36,052 nucleotides of DNA from an uncultured Pseudomonadales bacterium. GTDB lineage: Bacteria; Pseudomonadota; Gammaproteobacteria; Pseudomonadales; Porticoccaceae. Of the stretch, positions 17,423-30,002 are shown piece by piece. Under the pieces are notes generated by a model. It ran no database searches and was not told the origin of the DNA. It saw nothing but the letters and a program-made list of their open reading frames with translations. The position numbers were made by a program, and so were the translations under genes. Every line of letters begins with the position of its first letter. Position 1 is the first letter of the stretch. The stretch is taken from contig CALSNK010000025.1 of the NCBI GenBank assembly GCA_943787675.1, positions 1-36,052 on the forward strand, written 5' to 3'.

Positions 17423-19699
17423 ATGCTAAGTAGAGAGCTTGAAGTCACCCTTAATTTGGCCTTTAAAAACGCACGTGAAAAACGTCATGAGTTTATGACC
17501 GTTGAACACCTGCTCCTAGCACTGCTTGATGATGCATCTGCATCGAATGTGCTTAAAGCCTGCGGTGCCGACCTGGGAATATTGCGCCAGGACCTCGTTG
17601 AGTTTATTGACTCGACAATGCCAACCATTCCCGAAACCCAACTAGAGCAAGAAACTCAGCCTACCCATGGCTTTCAACGTGTGTTGCAGCGCGCTGTGTT
17701 TCAGGTTAACTCTGCGAACCACAGTGAAGTGGTCGGTGCTAATGTTGTGGTTGCGATTTTTAGTGAGCAAGAGAGCCAGGCCGTATATTTTCTGCGCCTG
17801 CAAAATGTTGCGCGCATCGATGTGGTTAATTATATTTCCCACGGCATCTCCAAATATGTAGATCAGGCCGAACCTAGCCCAGATCAGCATGAGCAGACTG
17901 GCGAAGAGGCCGGTGGCGGCGAAGCCAAAGAGGAGAGCCTACTCCAGCAGTTTGCTGTGAACCTCAATGAGCAGGCGCGACTGGGTCAGATCGACCCCTT
18001 AATTGGCCGCGATCAAGAGGTGGAGCGGGTCAGTCAGATACTCATTCGACGTCGCAAGAACAATCCCCTGTTAGTCGGTGAGTCTGGTGTCGGTAAAACC
18101 GCCATCGCAGAAGGCCTTGCCAAACTTATCCTCGAAGAGAAAGTGCCCGAGCCAATGTTGGGCAGCACCGTCTATTCATTAGACATGGGCTCGCTATTAG
18201 CGGGCACCAAGTATCGTGGTGATTTCGAGAAGCGCCTTAAAGGTATTATTGGCGAGCTGATGAAGCAGGATAAATCCATCCTGTTTATCGATGAGATTCA
18301 CACCATCATTGGTGCCGGCGCAGCCTCTGGCGGCGTTATGGATGCATCTAACCTGCTCAAGCCACTGCTGTCCTCAGGACAACTGCGCTGCATAGGCTCA
18401 ACCACCTATCAAGAGTATCGTGGCATCTTCGAGAAAGACCATGCACTGTCGCGTCGCTTCCAGAAGATTGATGTGCCAGAGCCCAGTATCGAAGAGACCT
18501 ATCAAATTCTTAAGGGACTCAAGTCGCGGTTCGAGGATCACCATGATCTCAAGTTTACGAACCCGGCATTAAAAGTAGCGGCTGAGCTATCTGCCCGCCA
18601 TATTAACGACCGCTTTCTGCCCGACAAAGCTATTGATGTTATTGATGAAGCCGGTGCCTACCAGCGCCTGCAGCCAGAGAGCAAGCGTAAGAAGACCATT
18701 GGTGTCAGTGACATTGAGTTAGTGATCTCAAAGATTGCCCGTATTCCAGCCAAGAGCGTGTCTAGTTCAGACAAGGCGCAGCTGCAGGGTCTGGCAGACA
18801 AACTCAAGATGGTAGTATTTGGTCAGGATCCAGCCATTGACGCACTGTCGACGTCTATCAAGCTAGCCCGAGCTGGGCTGCGTGATGGCAGCAAGCCCAT
18901 TGGTAGCTTCCTGTTCGCAGGCCCAACCGGTGTCGGTAAAACAGAAGTCAGCCGTCAGCTGGCCAATGTTCTCGGCGTAGAGCTAGTGCGCTTCGATATG
19001 TCCGAGTATATGGAACGTCATACCGTCTCACGCCTGATTGGTGCACCTCCAGGCTATGTTGGATACGACCAGGGCGGGCTCTTAACAGAGGCCGTTAACA
19101 AGCAACCTCATTCAGTGATACTGCTCGACGAAGTTGAGAAAGCGCATCCCGATGTGTTCAACCTACTTCTCCAAGTCATGGATCACGGTACGCTCACCGA
19201 CAACAACGGTCGCAAAGCGGACTTCCGCAATGTGATATTGATTATGACCACCAACGCCGGTGCTGAGTTGATGAGCAGAGCCTCTATTGGTTTCGCCGAT
19301 CAAAACCACCAAACCGATGGCATGGAAGCAATTAAGAAAATGTTCACCCCAGAGTTCCGTAATCGCCTCGATAGCATTGTGCAGTTTGGCGAGCTGACCA
19401 TGGACGTGATCAAAACCGTGGTCGACAAGTTCCTAGTACAGCTGCAGTCGCAATTGGACGAGAAGAAGGTCTTTCTCGACATTGATGATGATGCACGGGA
19501 GTGGTTAGCAGTGAATGGTTATGATGCCAAAATGGGCGCGCGACCTATGGACCGGTTGATTCAAGAGAAGATCAAAAAGCCATTAGCCGAAGAAGTCTTG
19601 TTTGGCGGGCTGTCAGAGAAGGGCGGTACGGTGTTTATCAGCGTAGAAGATAACGAGCTGGTAGTCGCCACAGAGCCAAAGACGGCAGAGGCGGTTTAA
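17423..19699 (+). CDS. clpA: ClpA, ATPase unfoldase of ClpAP
   Basis: A hexameric AAA+ unfoldase feeding ClpP. The 758-aa protein (E. coli 758) has an N-domain to about residue 145, an acidic linker ([16 protein letters not shown]) and two AAA modules: Walker A GESGVGKT (219-226) with Walker B ILFIDE, and Walker A GPTGVGKT (500-507) with [11 protein letters not shown]. The ClpP-docking loop is IGF at about 622-624 where E. coli has IGL. It is downstream of clpS and followed by a terminator shared with infA. ClpP is not encoded here. Confidence 0.97.
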   Translation: MLSRELEVTLNLAFKNAREKRHEFMTVEHLLLALLDDASASNVLKACGADLGILRQDLVEFIDSTMPTIPETQLEQETQPTHGFQRVLQRAVFQVNSANHSEVVGANVVVAIFSEQESQAVYFLRLQNVARIDVVNYISHGISKYVDQAEPSPDQHEQTGEEAGGGEAKEESLLQQFAVNLNEQARLGQIDPLIGRDQEVERVSQILIRRRKNNPLLVGESGVGKTAIAEGLAKLILEEKVPEPMLGSTVYSLDMGSLLAGTKYRGDFEKRLKGIIGELMKQDKSILFIDEIHTIIGAGAASGGVMDASNLLKPLLSSGQLRCIGSTTYQEYRGIFEKDHALSRRFQKIDVPEPSIEETYQILKGLKSRFEDHHDLKFTNPALKVAAELSARHINDRFLPDKAIDVIDEAGAYQRLQPESKRKKTIGVSDIELVISKIARIPAKSVSSSDKAQLQGLADKLKMVVFGQDPAIDALSTSIKLARAGLRDGSKPIGSFLFAGPTGVGKTEVSRQLANVLGVELVRFDMSEYMERHTVSRLIGAPPGYVGYDQGGLLTEAVNKQPHSVILLDEVEKAHPDVFNLLLQVMDHGTLTDNNGRKADFRNVILIMTTNAGAELMSRASIGFADQNHQTDGMEAIKKMFTPEFRNRLDSIVQFGELTMDVIKTVVDKFLVQLQSQLDEKKVFLDIDDDAREWLAVNGYDAKMGARPMDRLIQEKIKKPLAEEVLFGGLSEKGGTVFISVEDNELVVATEPKTAEAV

Positions 19700-19732
19700 G
19701 CGTTAGAAGAACAGATCAGTAACAAGAGCGAC

Positions 19733-19781
19733 AAAAAAACGAAGCGAGATAGCCAGTACAACTGCTATCTCGTTTTCGTTT
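19733..19781. terminator. Bidirectional terminator between clpA and infA
   Basis: CGAGATAGC and GCTATCTCG form a 9-bp stem around CAGTACAACT. The stem is extended by ACGAA/TTCGT pairs, with an A-run on the left and T-rich sequence on the right. It lies between convergent genes. Confidence 0.9.
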
Positions 19782-19818
19782 GTGCGCTTTAAAAAAGCGT
19801 GCTTAAAAACAGAAAGGT

Positions 19819-20037
19819 TTAACGTTCGCGGAAGGTAATACGTCCCTTAGTAAGATCATAAGGTGTCATCTCAACCTTGACCTTATCACCCGTCAGAATA
19901 CGGATGTAATGCTTGCGCATCTTGCCGGAAATGTGGGCAATAATAGTGTGACCATTTTCTAATTTAACTTTGAAAGTGGTGTTCGGCAGGGTATCTACAA
20001 CCTCGCCTTCGAATTCAATGTGCTCTTCCTTCGCCAT
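19819..20037 (-). CDS. infA: Translation initiation factor IF-1
   Basis: A 72-aa OB-fold factor that binds the 30S A site during initiation. The sequence [20 protein letters not shown] and the end GRITFRER are characteristic, and the length equals the E. coli protein. It lies 63 nt downstream of bpt on the same strand, as in Pseudomonas. Confidence 0.98.
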   Translation of the reverse strand: MAKEEHIEFEGEVVDTLPNTTFKVKLENGHTIIAHISGKMRKHYIRILTGDKVKVEMTPYDLTKGRITFRER

Positions 20038-20100
20038 ACGCTTATTTTCATGCCTGTAAAAAAGGGCGCAGTTTGCCCTAAAATGGCCGCCATAGCAAAG

Positions 20101-20823
20101 TCATTCGCTAATCTGCCAAGTATTTTCCTGAAGTAACTCCAGCGGTTGATAGTTAGTTTTATAGCTCATCTTTTGGCAGTCTTCGATCCAGTAGCCTAAA
20201 TACAGAGACTTCATACCCAATTGTTGCGCCAAAGAAATCTGAAATAGCACTGCCAGGGTACCCAAGCTGCGCACCGACTCCTCAGGATCAAAGTAGGTAT
20301 AGATAGCAGAGAGTGCGTTGGGCAACACATCCATCACTGCACAACCAATTAGCTTGCCCTCGACCCTAAACTCAAGAAAATTCGTGCAATCCCAGGCGGT
20401 ACCCAAAAACTGCTCAAACTGCTCTCGAGACGGTGGATACATATCGCCGTCCTGATGACGGGCGCTAATATAGCGATCGTAAACAGGGTAGTGCTCATCG
20501 AGATCAATAGCGTCTTTTTGATTTACCTGCACATCCGAGTTGCGGTTCCAGCAGCGCTTTTGTGAGCGGTTGCGGACAAAGAGGTCGACCGGTATACGCG
20601 CAGGAACACAGGCATTACAGCTGCCGCACATAGGAGAATAGAGGTAAGTGCCACTGCGGCGAAAGCCCATCGCACTCATACGGCCATAGAGTTCAGTATC
20701 CACCGAGATATCTGGGTCGACAAAGGCCGTAGTGGCTTTGCGGCCCTCAAGATAGCTGCACTCATGAGGTTCCGTGAGCAGTAGGCGAATCTTGGTAATG
20801 TCTGGTGAAATATCTCTCGTCAT
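20101..20823 (-). CDS. bpt: Aspartate/glutamate leucyltransferase (Bpt, Ate family)
   Basis: Attaches Leu to N-terminal Asp or Glu, turning them into ClpS-recognised degrons. The 240-aa protein is the bacterial form of arginyl-tRNA-protein transferase. The N-terminal cysteine cluster is SPMCGSCNACVPAR (Cys66, Cys69, Cys72), and the C-terminal core includes AIYTYFDPEE and LYLGYWIEDCQKMSYK. E. coli lacks this gene; Pseudomonas and Vibrio have it next to aat. Here aat and bpt are separated by a 386-bp repeat island, which may weaken cotranscription. Confidence 0.95.
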   Translation of the reverse strand: MTRDISPDITKIRLLLTEPHECSYLEGRKATTAFVDPDISVDTELYGRMSAMGFRRSGTYLYSPMCGSCNACVPARIPVDLFVRNRSQKRCWNRNSDVQVNQKDAIDLDEHYPVYDRYISARHQDGDMYPPSREQFEQFLGTAWDCTNFLEFRVEGKLIGCAVMDVLPNALSAIYTYFDPEESVRSLGTLAVLFQISLAQQLGMKSLYLGYWIEDCQKMSYKTNYQPLELLQENTWQISE

Positions 20824-20896
20824 AGGTTCCTGATGGAATCAATTCTGATAAGCCCTAAGCCTAGTCGATTGAGAGGGGTTACTCAATGTTAAAGCG

Positions 20897-20931
20897 TAGA
20901 TCCCTCGTCGCTGCGCTCTGTCGGGATGACA
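20897..20931 (+). repeat. Dispersed repeat, variant A (copy 3)
   Basis: TAGATCCCTCGTCGCTGC then GCTCTGTCGGGATGACA. It differs from the 122-157 copy at very few positions. It opens the gene-free stretch 20824-21209, which otherwise contains only related repeats. Confidence 0.8.
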
Positions 20932-20950
20932 ATTTTTAGGGTTCTGCCGG

Positions 20951-21010
20951 GATGACAGTTGCGGGTTCGGGATGACAGTTGCGGGTTCGGGATGACAGTT
21001 GCGGGTTCAT
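20951..21010 (+). repeat. 20-bp tandem repeat, three perfect units
   Basis: The unit GATGACAGTTGCGGGTTCGG is present three times in a row; the last loses identity at its end. A fourth related copy (GGATGACAGTTGCGGG) lies at 21125-21140 after a variant B element. TTTTAGGGTTCTGCC also occurs twice in the island. Confidence 0.88.
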
Positions 21011-21015
21011 GAGGA

Positions 21016-21052
21016 CTTACAGTTTGTCACCCTGAGCATTGGCGAAGGGTCT
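21016..21052 (-). repeat. Dispersed repeat, GGGTGACA variant
   Basis: TTTGTCACCCTGAGCATTGG then CGAAGGGTCTCAG; reversed it reads GAGACCCTTCGCCAATGC then TCAGGGTGACA. It is a third sequence class of the same layout. Confidence 0.6.
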
Positions 21053-21102
21053 CAGTCAGAAGCTGTTACGGCAGTAGTTGAATAGGGTCTGCTGCTAATA
21101 TT

Positions 21103-21132
21103 GAGAGATCCTTCACTGCGTTCAGGATGACA
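21103..21132 (+). repeat. Dispersed repeat, variant B (copy 2)
   Basis: GAGAGATCCTTCACTGCG then TTCAGGATGACA. It is followed by further ATGACA-started units (ATGACGCATTTTAGGG, ATGACGCAGACGTACTGC) up to about 21205. Confidence 0.7.
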
Positions 21133-21207
21133 GTTGCGGGTTCAGGATGACGCATTTTAGGGTTCTGCCGCCATGACGCAGACGTACTGCCATTGCGACA
21201 ACTAATC

Positions 21208-21236
21208 TGTCATTTCGACCGGAGGGAGAAATCTCC
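21208..21236 (-). repeat. Dispersed repeat, variant C, overlapping the aat 3' end
   Basis: CTGTCATTTCGACCGGAG then GGAGAAATCTCC. Read on the minus strand, its GGAGATTTCTCC head encodes the last residues of aat, and its GAAATGACA tail provides the TGA stop. Confidence 0.75.
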
Positions 21237-21941
21237 AGCGATTGGCAGCGAACCTAAACCCTTACCAGCGGGCCACCCAAGCACCTTATCTTTACAGCCC
21301 GCAAGCTGAGCCAAGAATTCCTCGCGAGGAATCAAAATCGCCCCCATACTCATCAAATGGGGATTCTCAATCTGGCAGTCTAGCAATTCAAACCCCTGGC
21401 TTTGAATCCAATTGCAGAGATACGCCATCGCAATTTTAGAGCCGTTAGGCACCAGACTAAACATCGACTCACCACAGAAAATGCCACCAACAGCAATCCC
21501 ATAAATGCCCCCCACCAAACGACCCTCGTCCCACACCTCGACCGAATGGGCCTGACCCAAACTGTGCAGTGCCGAATACGCATCAATCATTTCAGGAATA
21601 ATCCATGTGCCCAAGTCGTCGGCTCTAGGCGCAGCACAGGCCTCAATCACTCGCTCAAAGGCAGTGTCAGTAGTAATTCGATACTGATTCTGGCGCAGAC
21701 ATTTGCGCAGACTTTTAGAAATATGAAACTGCTCAGGGCGAATCACACAGCGAACAGAAGGGCTCCACCAGAGAATAGGGTCATCGTCGCTAAACCAAGG
21801 AAATATACCGCGGCGGTAAGCATCGTAAATAGTGGTGGGCTCAAGATTGCCACCTACTGCGAGAAGCCCATCAGGCTCCTCGGCAGCGGTGCAAGGATCA
21901 GGAAATTGCGGTGAATCTGGATCTAAAAAATGCAGATCCAT
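21210..21941 (-). CDS. aat: Leucyl/phenylalanyl-tRNA-protein transferase
   Basis: Adds Leu or Phe to N-terminal Lys, Arg or Met, creating ClpS substrates. The 243-aa protein shows the family core PDGLLAVGGNLEPTT, RRGIFPWFSDDDPILWWSP and GEVMFS-like GESMFSLVPNGSK. Its ATG directly follows the trxB stop (TAAATG), so it is the second gene of trxB-aat. The last ~9 residues (AGDFSLRSK) and the stop codon are read from a dispersed repeat, so the native end was probably near LGWPAGKG and has been extended. The function should be unaffected. Confidence 0.95.
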   Translation of the reverse strand: MDLHFLDPDSPQFPDPCTAAEEPDGLLAVGGNLEPTTIYDAYRRGIFPWFSDDDPILWWSPSVRCVIRPEQFHISKSLRKCLRQNQYRITTDTAFERVIEACAAPRADDLGTWIIPEMIDAYSALHSLGQAHSVEVWDEGRLVGGIYGIAVGGIFCGESMFSLVPNGSKIAMAYLCNWIQSQGFELLDCQIENPHLMSMGAILIPREEFLAQLAGCKDKVLGWPAGKGLGSLPIAGDFSLRSK

Positions 21942-22925
<984 letters not shown>

Positions 22926-23037
22926 CTAATACGAATCTAGGACACTAATCGAACATGGGCGCTATCATAATGAATACTCAGCCCATCGCCAAATAGGTTT
23001 TGCATATACACCAGATAGTTGCCCAATATCAGGCCCA

Positions 23038-25467
23038 GTGGCATGGCGTTTACGAGAGAATCAGCTACAATTGTTCACGGAAAAAATACAGGGAACTCAC
23101 CCGTTGAGCACCGACAAAACAAAATTTAAAAGATCCATTGCAATTGATGACAACACAGACTCGCGCACCAAGCGCGTGGTTGCCGAAGGTGGGTTGTTCG
23201 GCTGGATAATTCTCTGCGTTATTTTGCTACTGGCATTATTAAGTTACTCATCCAGTGATCCAGGCTGGTCTCACACTGGATCACGCACCGATGTAAGCAA
23301 CCTAGCAGGCCCCGCAGGCGCCTGGGTAGCCGACGTGTTCTACGCCTTATTTGGCGCCATGGCCTACCTGTTTCCCGTATTGCTCGCACTGCGTGCCGTA
23401 CAGATACTGCGCACCTACTATCTCCGTGAAGCCGACAGCTTTGACTCCGTGACCTTTATTCTGCGGGTTATTGGCTTTGTGCTAGTAATGATCAGCGCCA
23501 CCTCATTGGCCAGCATCCAATATGGCGAACTCGCCACCGACTACCCCATAGGCATAGGCGGCATACTCGGCAGCAAAATAGGCGAGGCCACACTCGCCGT
23601 GTTTAGCTACACCGGCAGCACCATTATTCTGTTGGCCCTGTTCCTCTTTGGCCTCACTGTATTTGCCGACATCTCCTGGATACGCATAATCGACCAGCTC
23701 GGCCGGTTTACTCTCGGCAGCATAAATCGATTCCTCACATTTATGAGCGAGCGTAAAATCCGTGTTCAAGAAAAGAAGCAAGCAGCCGCAGCCGTAAATC
23801 AGCGCATCGCCAAAGTCGAAACAGTGGCCAAAAGTATCAAAGACCGCATACCACCGACCATCGTCGCGCCCAAGGCTAAGCCCATTATCAGCCCCAGAAT
23901 AGAACGGGAAAAGCAGCAGACCTTATTTACCGACAGCGAACTCGTCGGCACCTTGCCGCCCATTAACCTGCTCGACCCCGCCGACAAAAACGAAAACGCC
24001 GGCTACTCAGCAGAGTCTTTAGAGCACCTGTCACGCCTACTAGAGCTCAAGCTCCTAGATTTCGGCATCAAAGCCGACGTTGTTGAAGTACTGCCAGGCC
24101 CTGTGGTAACAAGATTTGAAATACAGCCCGCAGCGGGCGTAAAAGTCAGCCGTATCAGCGGCCTCGCCAAAGACTTAGCGCGCTCCATGGCCGTCATCAG
24201 TGTTCGAGTCGTAGAGGTAATACCCGGTAAATCCGTCGTCGGTATTGAAATACCCAACGAAAAACGCGAGATGGTACGCCTCAGCGAAGTACTGTCATCA
24301 GAAGCCTACGACCGTTCAAGCTCGCCACTCACATTAGCTCTGGGCAACGACATTGCAGGCATACCCACAGTCGCCGACCTCGCGCGCATGCCGCACCTAT
24401 TAGTCGCAGGTACCACCGGTTCCGGTAAGTCGGTAGGCATAAACGCCATGCTCCTAAGCCTGCTGTTTAAAGCCTCCCCAGAAGAAGTGCGCCTAATACT
24501 CATCGACCCAAAGATGCTAGAGCTCTCGGTCTACGATGGCATACCCCATCTACTAACCCCCGTAATTACCGACATGAAAGACGCCGCAGGTAGCCTGCGC
24601 TGGTGTGTCGGAGAAATGGAGCGCCGCTACAAGCTTATGGCCGCACTGGGTGTACGCAACCTCGCAGGCTACAACCGCAAAGTCGAAGACGCCATCAAAG
24701 CCGGTACGCCAATCGCGGATCCGCTGTGGGTATTTGACCCCGCCAGCGTAGGCTGGGACGAAACCCAAGAAGCGCCAGAAGCACCCACTTTAGAAATACT
24801 CCCCTATATAGTGGTAGTGATAGACGAGTTCGCCGACATGATGATGATCGTCGGCAAAAAAGTAGAACAGCTTATCGCTCGAATTGCACAAAAGGCCCGT
24901 GCCGCCGGCATCCACCTAATACTGGCCACACAGCGACCCTCAGTAGACGTAATCACCGGTCTCATCAAAGCCAACGTGCCCACCAGAATAGCTTTCCAAG
25001 TGTCCTCCAAAATTGACTCCAGAACCATTCTCGACCAGGGCGGCGCAGAACAGCTACTCGGCCACGGTGACATGCTGTACCTGCCACCAGGGACCAGCGT
25101 GCCAGAACGAATTCACGGCGCCTTTGTCGACGATCACGAAGTCCATAAAGTCGTAGCCGACTGGAAGCGTCGTGGCACACCGAATTACCTAACCGAGATA
25201 ACCGACGAAGCCACAAATTCAACAATACCCGTACCTGGGTTTGATTCAGGCGGAGAAGAGGGCGCAGACCCAGAAGCCGATCCACTGTACGACGAAGCTG
25301 TCGCCTTCGTATTGGAAAGCCGCAAAGCCTCAATCTCATCGGTACAGCGTAAATTAAGAGTGGGTTACAACCGTGCCGCTCGTCTAATCGAACAGATGGA
25401 AATGGCCGGCGTAGTCAGCCCAATGAGCAGCAACGGCAGCCGAGAGATACTGTCGCCGCATTCGTAA
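23038..25467 (+). CDS. ftsK: DNA translocase FtsK
   Basis: A septum-anchored motor that resolves chromosome dimers through XerCD at dif. At up to 809 aa it has a short linker. Four membrane segments lie at about residues 52-70, 95-122, 138-160 and 172-210. The RecA-like motor has Walker A GTTGSGKS (458-465) and Walker [12 protein letters not shown] (590-600). The C-terminal gamma winged helix (about 748-805, [20 protein letters not shown]) reads KOPS. The start is uncertain: GTG at 23038 gives the longest form, while a TTG at 23104 preceded by AGGGA would give 787 aa. Confidence 0.95.
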   Translation: MAWRLRENQLQLFTEKIQGTHPLSTDKTKFKRSIAIDDNTDSRTKRVVAEGGLFGWIILCVILLLALLSYSSSDPGWSHTGSRTDVSNLAGPAGAWVADVFYALFGAMAYLFPVLLALRAVQILRTYYLREADSFDSVTFILRVIGFVLVMISATSLASIQYGELATDYPIGIGGILGSKIGEATLAVFSYTGSTIILLALFLFGLTVFADISWIRIIDQLGRFTLGSINRFLTFMSERKIRVQEKKQAAAAVNQRIAKVETVAKSIKDRIPPTIVAPKAKPIISPRIEREKQQTLFTDSELVGTLPPINLLDPADKNENAGYSAESLEHLSRLLELKLLDFGIKADVVEVLPGPVVTRFEIQPAAGVKVSRISGLAKDLARSMAVISVRVVEVIPGKSVVGIEIPNEKREMVRLSEVLSSEAYDRSSSPLTLALGNDIAGIPTVADLARMPHLLVAGTTGSGKSVGINAMLLSLLFKASPEEVRLILIDPKMLELSVYDGIPHLLTPVITDMKDAAGSLRWCVGEMERRYKLMAALGVRNLAGYNRKVEDAIKAGTPIADPLWVFDPASVGWDETQEAPEAPTLEILPYIVVVIDEFADMMMIVGKKVEQLIARIAQKARAAGIHLILATQRPSVDVITGLIKANVPTRIAFQVSSKIDSRTILDQGGAEQLLGHGDMLYLPPGTSVPERIHGAFVDDHEVHKVVADWKRRGTPNYLTEITDEATNSTIPVPGFDSGGEEGADPEADPLYDEAVAFVLESRKASISSVQRKLRVGYNRAARLIEQMEMAGVVSPMSSNGSREILSPHS

Positions 25468-25508
25468 GAGAACCCAACAAATGCCAGTTCAGCATCTAAA
25501 AGTGTCGT

Positions 25509-25556
25509 CATACCGGAAATTATAAATACCGCCATTCCAGAAATTATAAATACCGT
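25509..25556 (+). repeat. 24-bp tandem duplication
   Basis: Two units sharing GAAATTATAAATACCG (starts 25509 and 25533) lead directly into the hairpin element that follows. Together they fill most of the space between ftsK and the acetyltransferase. Confidence 0.8.
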
Positions 25557-25583
25557 CATTCCAGCGAAGGCTGGAATCTGTAT
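25553..25583 (+). repeat. CGTCATTCC-type hairpin repeat
   Basis: CGTCATTCCAGCGAAGGC then TGGAATCTGTATG. Its core ATTCCAGCGAAGGCTGGAAT is a perfect 8-bp stem with a GAAG loop. It resembles short palindromic elements common in proteobacterial genomes. It contains the stop codon of the minus-strand acetyltransferase. Confidence 0.75.
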
Positions 25584-26119
25584 GTAAGACCCCAGTCTGC
25601 TTTGGTTATTTTGAAAAGAACATGTTCTTCTAATACATCTCCTTTCGGAATAGAAGGGTGCATAAAATTCTGATTGGTATTGGTCATATTGATTTTACGC
25701 ATTACCGCTTGCGAGGGTCTATTGACGACTGAGGTAAAGGACACTATTTCATCAAGTTTTAGATGTTCAAACCCATAGTTTAATGCGGCTTGAGCCGCTT
25801 CTGTCGCATAGCCGTTTCCCCAGTGTTCCTTAGAGAGGCGCCAACCAATTTCTACGCAGGGGTTAAACGGAAGCTTCGCTATCGGGCTATGCAAGCCAAC
25901 AAACCCAATAAAGGCGCCACTAGCTTTGAGCTCTACAGCCCACAAACCCCATCCATTTATATTTATAAGAGACTCAATGCGATCTACCATTGCGTTACTT
26001 TCGGTATCCGATAGTACGTCTGGAAAGTATTCCATCACCTGCTGGTCTGCATTCAGTTTAGAAAAAGGCTTTGTGTCGGAAGCTATCCATTGCCGCAGTT
26101 TTAAGCGCTGTGTTTCCAT
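25556..26119 (-). CDS. GNAT-family N-acetyltransferase (RimJ/RimL-like)
   Basis: A 187-aa acetyltransferase of the ribosomal-protein-type GNAT subfamily. The start METQRLKLRQWIASD is the typical RL-x-LR-x-W opening, and the acetyl-CoA loop is seen in RLSKEHWGNGYATEA. The central VGLHSP and the later VNRPSQAVMRKINM are also typical. The substrate cannot be read from sequence. The last eight residues (YRFQPSLE) and the TGA come from a hairpin repeat, so the C-terminus has been altered by it. It stands alone, convergent with ftsK and divergent from lolA, and is not part of the conserved ftsK-lolA order, so it may be an insertion. Confidence 0.85.
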   Translation of the reverse strand: METQRLKLRQWIASDTKPFSKLNADQQVMEYFPDVLSDTESNAMVDRIESLININGWGLWAVELKASGAFIGFVGLHSPIAKLPFNPCVEIGWRLSKEHWGNGYATEAAQAALNYGFEHLKLDEIVSFTSVVNRPSQAVMRKINMTNTNQNFMHPSIPKGDVLEEHVLFKITKADWGLTYRFQPSLE

Positions 26120-26328
26120 AGACTACTTCTTCAACTTATATTGATATGCCGCTTAGTTTAGACCAGAAAGTTAAGCCAGGCATAACGGCTGTATTAGGGT
26201 TGTTTCAGTGGGTTTTGGGCGCAGTAGCAATACGTTGTTTTTTGTGAACCCCTCCAACATTCCCCCCAAACCCTGTAGAATCGCAGCTCTTATTAGCTGT
26301 CGCGCCGCGACCTTGAGATAAACAGACT

Positions 26329-26952
26329 ATGCGCCTTATAAAATCAATAGCCGCCATACTTGCCCTAGTTACCAGCTTCGCTAGTCAGGCCGGTGGCATC
26401 CCTGAAGATATTCAGCAGCTGCGAGATCTACTGCAGCCTATTACTAGCCTATCGGCCCAATTTAAGCAGCAGATTACCGATGCCGATGGTTTTGAAATAC
26501 AGGCGTCGGAAGGCCTGTTTCAGATTGCACAGCCCAATAAGCTGCGCTGGATTGTTGCCCAGCCTATGCCGCAGCAGGTAATTTCGGATGGGGTAACCCT
26601 GTGGTTGTTTGATCCGGATTTGGAACAGGTGGTTGTTCAGCCTTTTGATGCCAATATTGAGTCTACGCCGGCTATTTTGTTTTCGGGTGATTTAGAGCGC
26701 CTTGATCGCGCTTACTTTATACGACAATTATCGGCGGGTGTTTTTACCTTAACGCCGGAGCAGGGAGGTAGCCTATTTACTGGTTTGGAGATTGCATTCG
26801 TGAATGGCGTGCCGTCGTTGATTGCGCTGACCGATGGGCTTGGCCAGGTGACGCGTATCACCTTTACTGAGGTGGCCTATAACCCGAAGCTTGCCGATGA
26901 TTTGTTTGTGTTTGATATTCCCGCGGATGTTGATGTGATTCGCAATGACTGA
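26329..26952 (+). CDS. lolA: Outer-membrane lipoprotein carrier LolA
   Basis: A periplasmic chaperone that carries lipoproteins from LolCDE to LolB. The 207-aa precursor has a signal peptide (MRLIKSIAAILALVTSFASQ, cut after SQA). The mature part keeps the family stretch LSAQFKQQI and RWIVAQPMPQQVISDG. It overlaps rarA by 8 nt. The 209-bp region upstream has a TAGAAT box near 26276-26281 without a good -35. Confidence 0.95.
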   Translation: MRLIKSIAAILALVTSFASQAGGIPEDIQQLRDLLQPITSLSAQFKQQITDADGFEIQASEGLFQIAQPNKLRWIVAQPMPQQVISDGVTLWLFDPDLEQVVVQPFDANIESTPAILFSGDLERLDRAYFIRQLSAGVFTLTPEQGGSLFTGLEIAFVNGVPSLIALTDGLGQVTRITFTEVAYNPKLADDLFVFDIPADVDVIRND

Positions 26953-28281
26953 TCTGTTTACCCAAAAGGTGTATCAGCCTCTGGCCGCGCGTATGCGGCC
27001 AGATACGCTGGATGGCTTTTATGGTCAGCAGCATTTGATTGGTCCGGGCAAGCCATTGCGTGAGGCGATTGAGAGTGAGTCTCTGCACTCGATGATTTTT
27101 TGGGGGCCGCCTGGGGTGGGTAAAACGACCTTGGCGAAGATTATTGCGGCGTCGGCGGATGCGCATTTTGAGAGTATTTCGGCGGTGCTGTCTGGGGTTA
27201 AAGAGATTCGGGCGTCGATTGCTAAGGCTCAGGAACAGCGAGATTTACGCGGTCGCAAGACGATTCTGTTTGTCGATGAAGTACACCGTTTTAACAAGTC
27301 TCAGCAGGATGCCTTTTTGCCCTTTGTTGAAGATGGCACGGTGGTGTTTATTGGTGCGACTACCGAGAACCCTTCGTTTGAGTTAAACAATGCGTTGCTC
27401 TCGCGCTGTCGGGTCTATGTGTTGAAGAGTTTGGATGCCACGGATATCAAGACGGTGATTGCCCAGGCCATGACGGATGGGGAGTCTGGACTTGGTCAGC
27501 GTAAGTTGCAATTAGATGAGGCGGCGTTAGATTTATTGGCCAACGCGGCGGATGGTGATGCCCGTCGCGCATTGAACCTGCTAGAGATTGCTAATGACCT
27601 TGCCAGTGAGCAGGCGGATGGCGCTGTGATTGATGCGTCAGTGCTTGAACAGGTGTTGGTGGGTGATACGCGGCGCTTTGATAAGGGCGGCGAGTATTTT
27701 TATGATCAAATTTCTGCGCTGCACAAGTCGGTGCGTGGTTCGTCGCCAGATGCGGCACTGTATTGGCTCTGTCGTATGTTGGATGGCGGCTGTGACCCAC
27801 TCTATATCGCTCGCCGTGTGGCGCGAATTGCCAGTGAGGATATTGGTAATGCTGATCCTAGGGCGTTGGCTTTAGCCTTGGATGCCTGGTCGGTTCAGGA
27901 GCGTCTTGGCAGCCCTGAGGGTGAGCTGGCCCTGGCTCAGGCGGTTACTTACTGTGCGGTGGCCGCTAAGAGTAATGCGGTGTACAGCGCATTTAAGGCG
28001 ACCATGGCCGATGTGAAATCTCTGCCAAGTTACGAGGTGCCGTTGCATCTGCGCAATGCGGCGACGACTCTGATGCAAGAGCTAGATTACGGCAAAGATT
28101 ACAGATATGCCCACAGTGAAGATGGCGCCTATGCGGCAGGCGAAACCTATTTACCTGATGAGCTTGAGGGCAAGCAGTATTATTTCCCTACGGACAATGG
28201 GCTGGAAAAGAAGATTGGCGACAAGCTGAGTTATTTGCGGTCCCTAGATCAGGACGGTCGTTCAGAAAAGGATAAACAATA

Positions 28282-28282
<1 letters not shown>
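26945..28282 (+). CDS. rarA: Replication-associated recombination protein A (RarA/MgsA)
   Basis: An AAA+ ATPase acting at stalled replication forks. The 445-aa protein has Walker A GPPGVGKT (54-61), Walker B ILFVDEVHRF (about 107-116) and sensor-1 FIGATTENPSFELN. The C-terminal MgsA tetramerisation region follows (SVRGSSPDAALYWLCRML). Its start overlaps lolA and its stop overlaps crcB (TAATG), so lolA-rarA-crcB form one coupled unit. Confidence 0.96.
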
Positions 28283-29953
<1,671 letters not shown>

Positions 29954-30002
29954 TGTTTTGAAGCGGGATCACGACGGTGTCTGGGCTCTATTGTTATTGC
30001 GT

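Noticed and set aside
19700..20100. A tRNA gene near infA, as in E. coli (serW)
   Set aside because: The gaps hold a terminator and plain sequence; no T-loop or acceptor pairing is visible.
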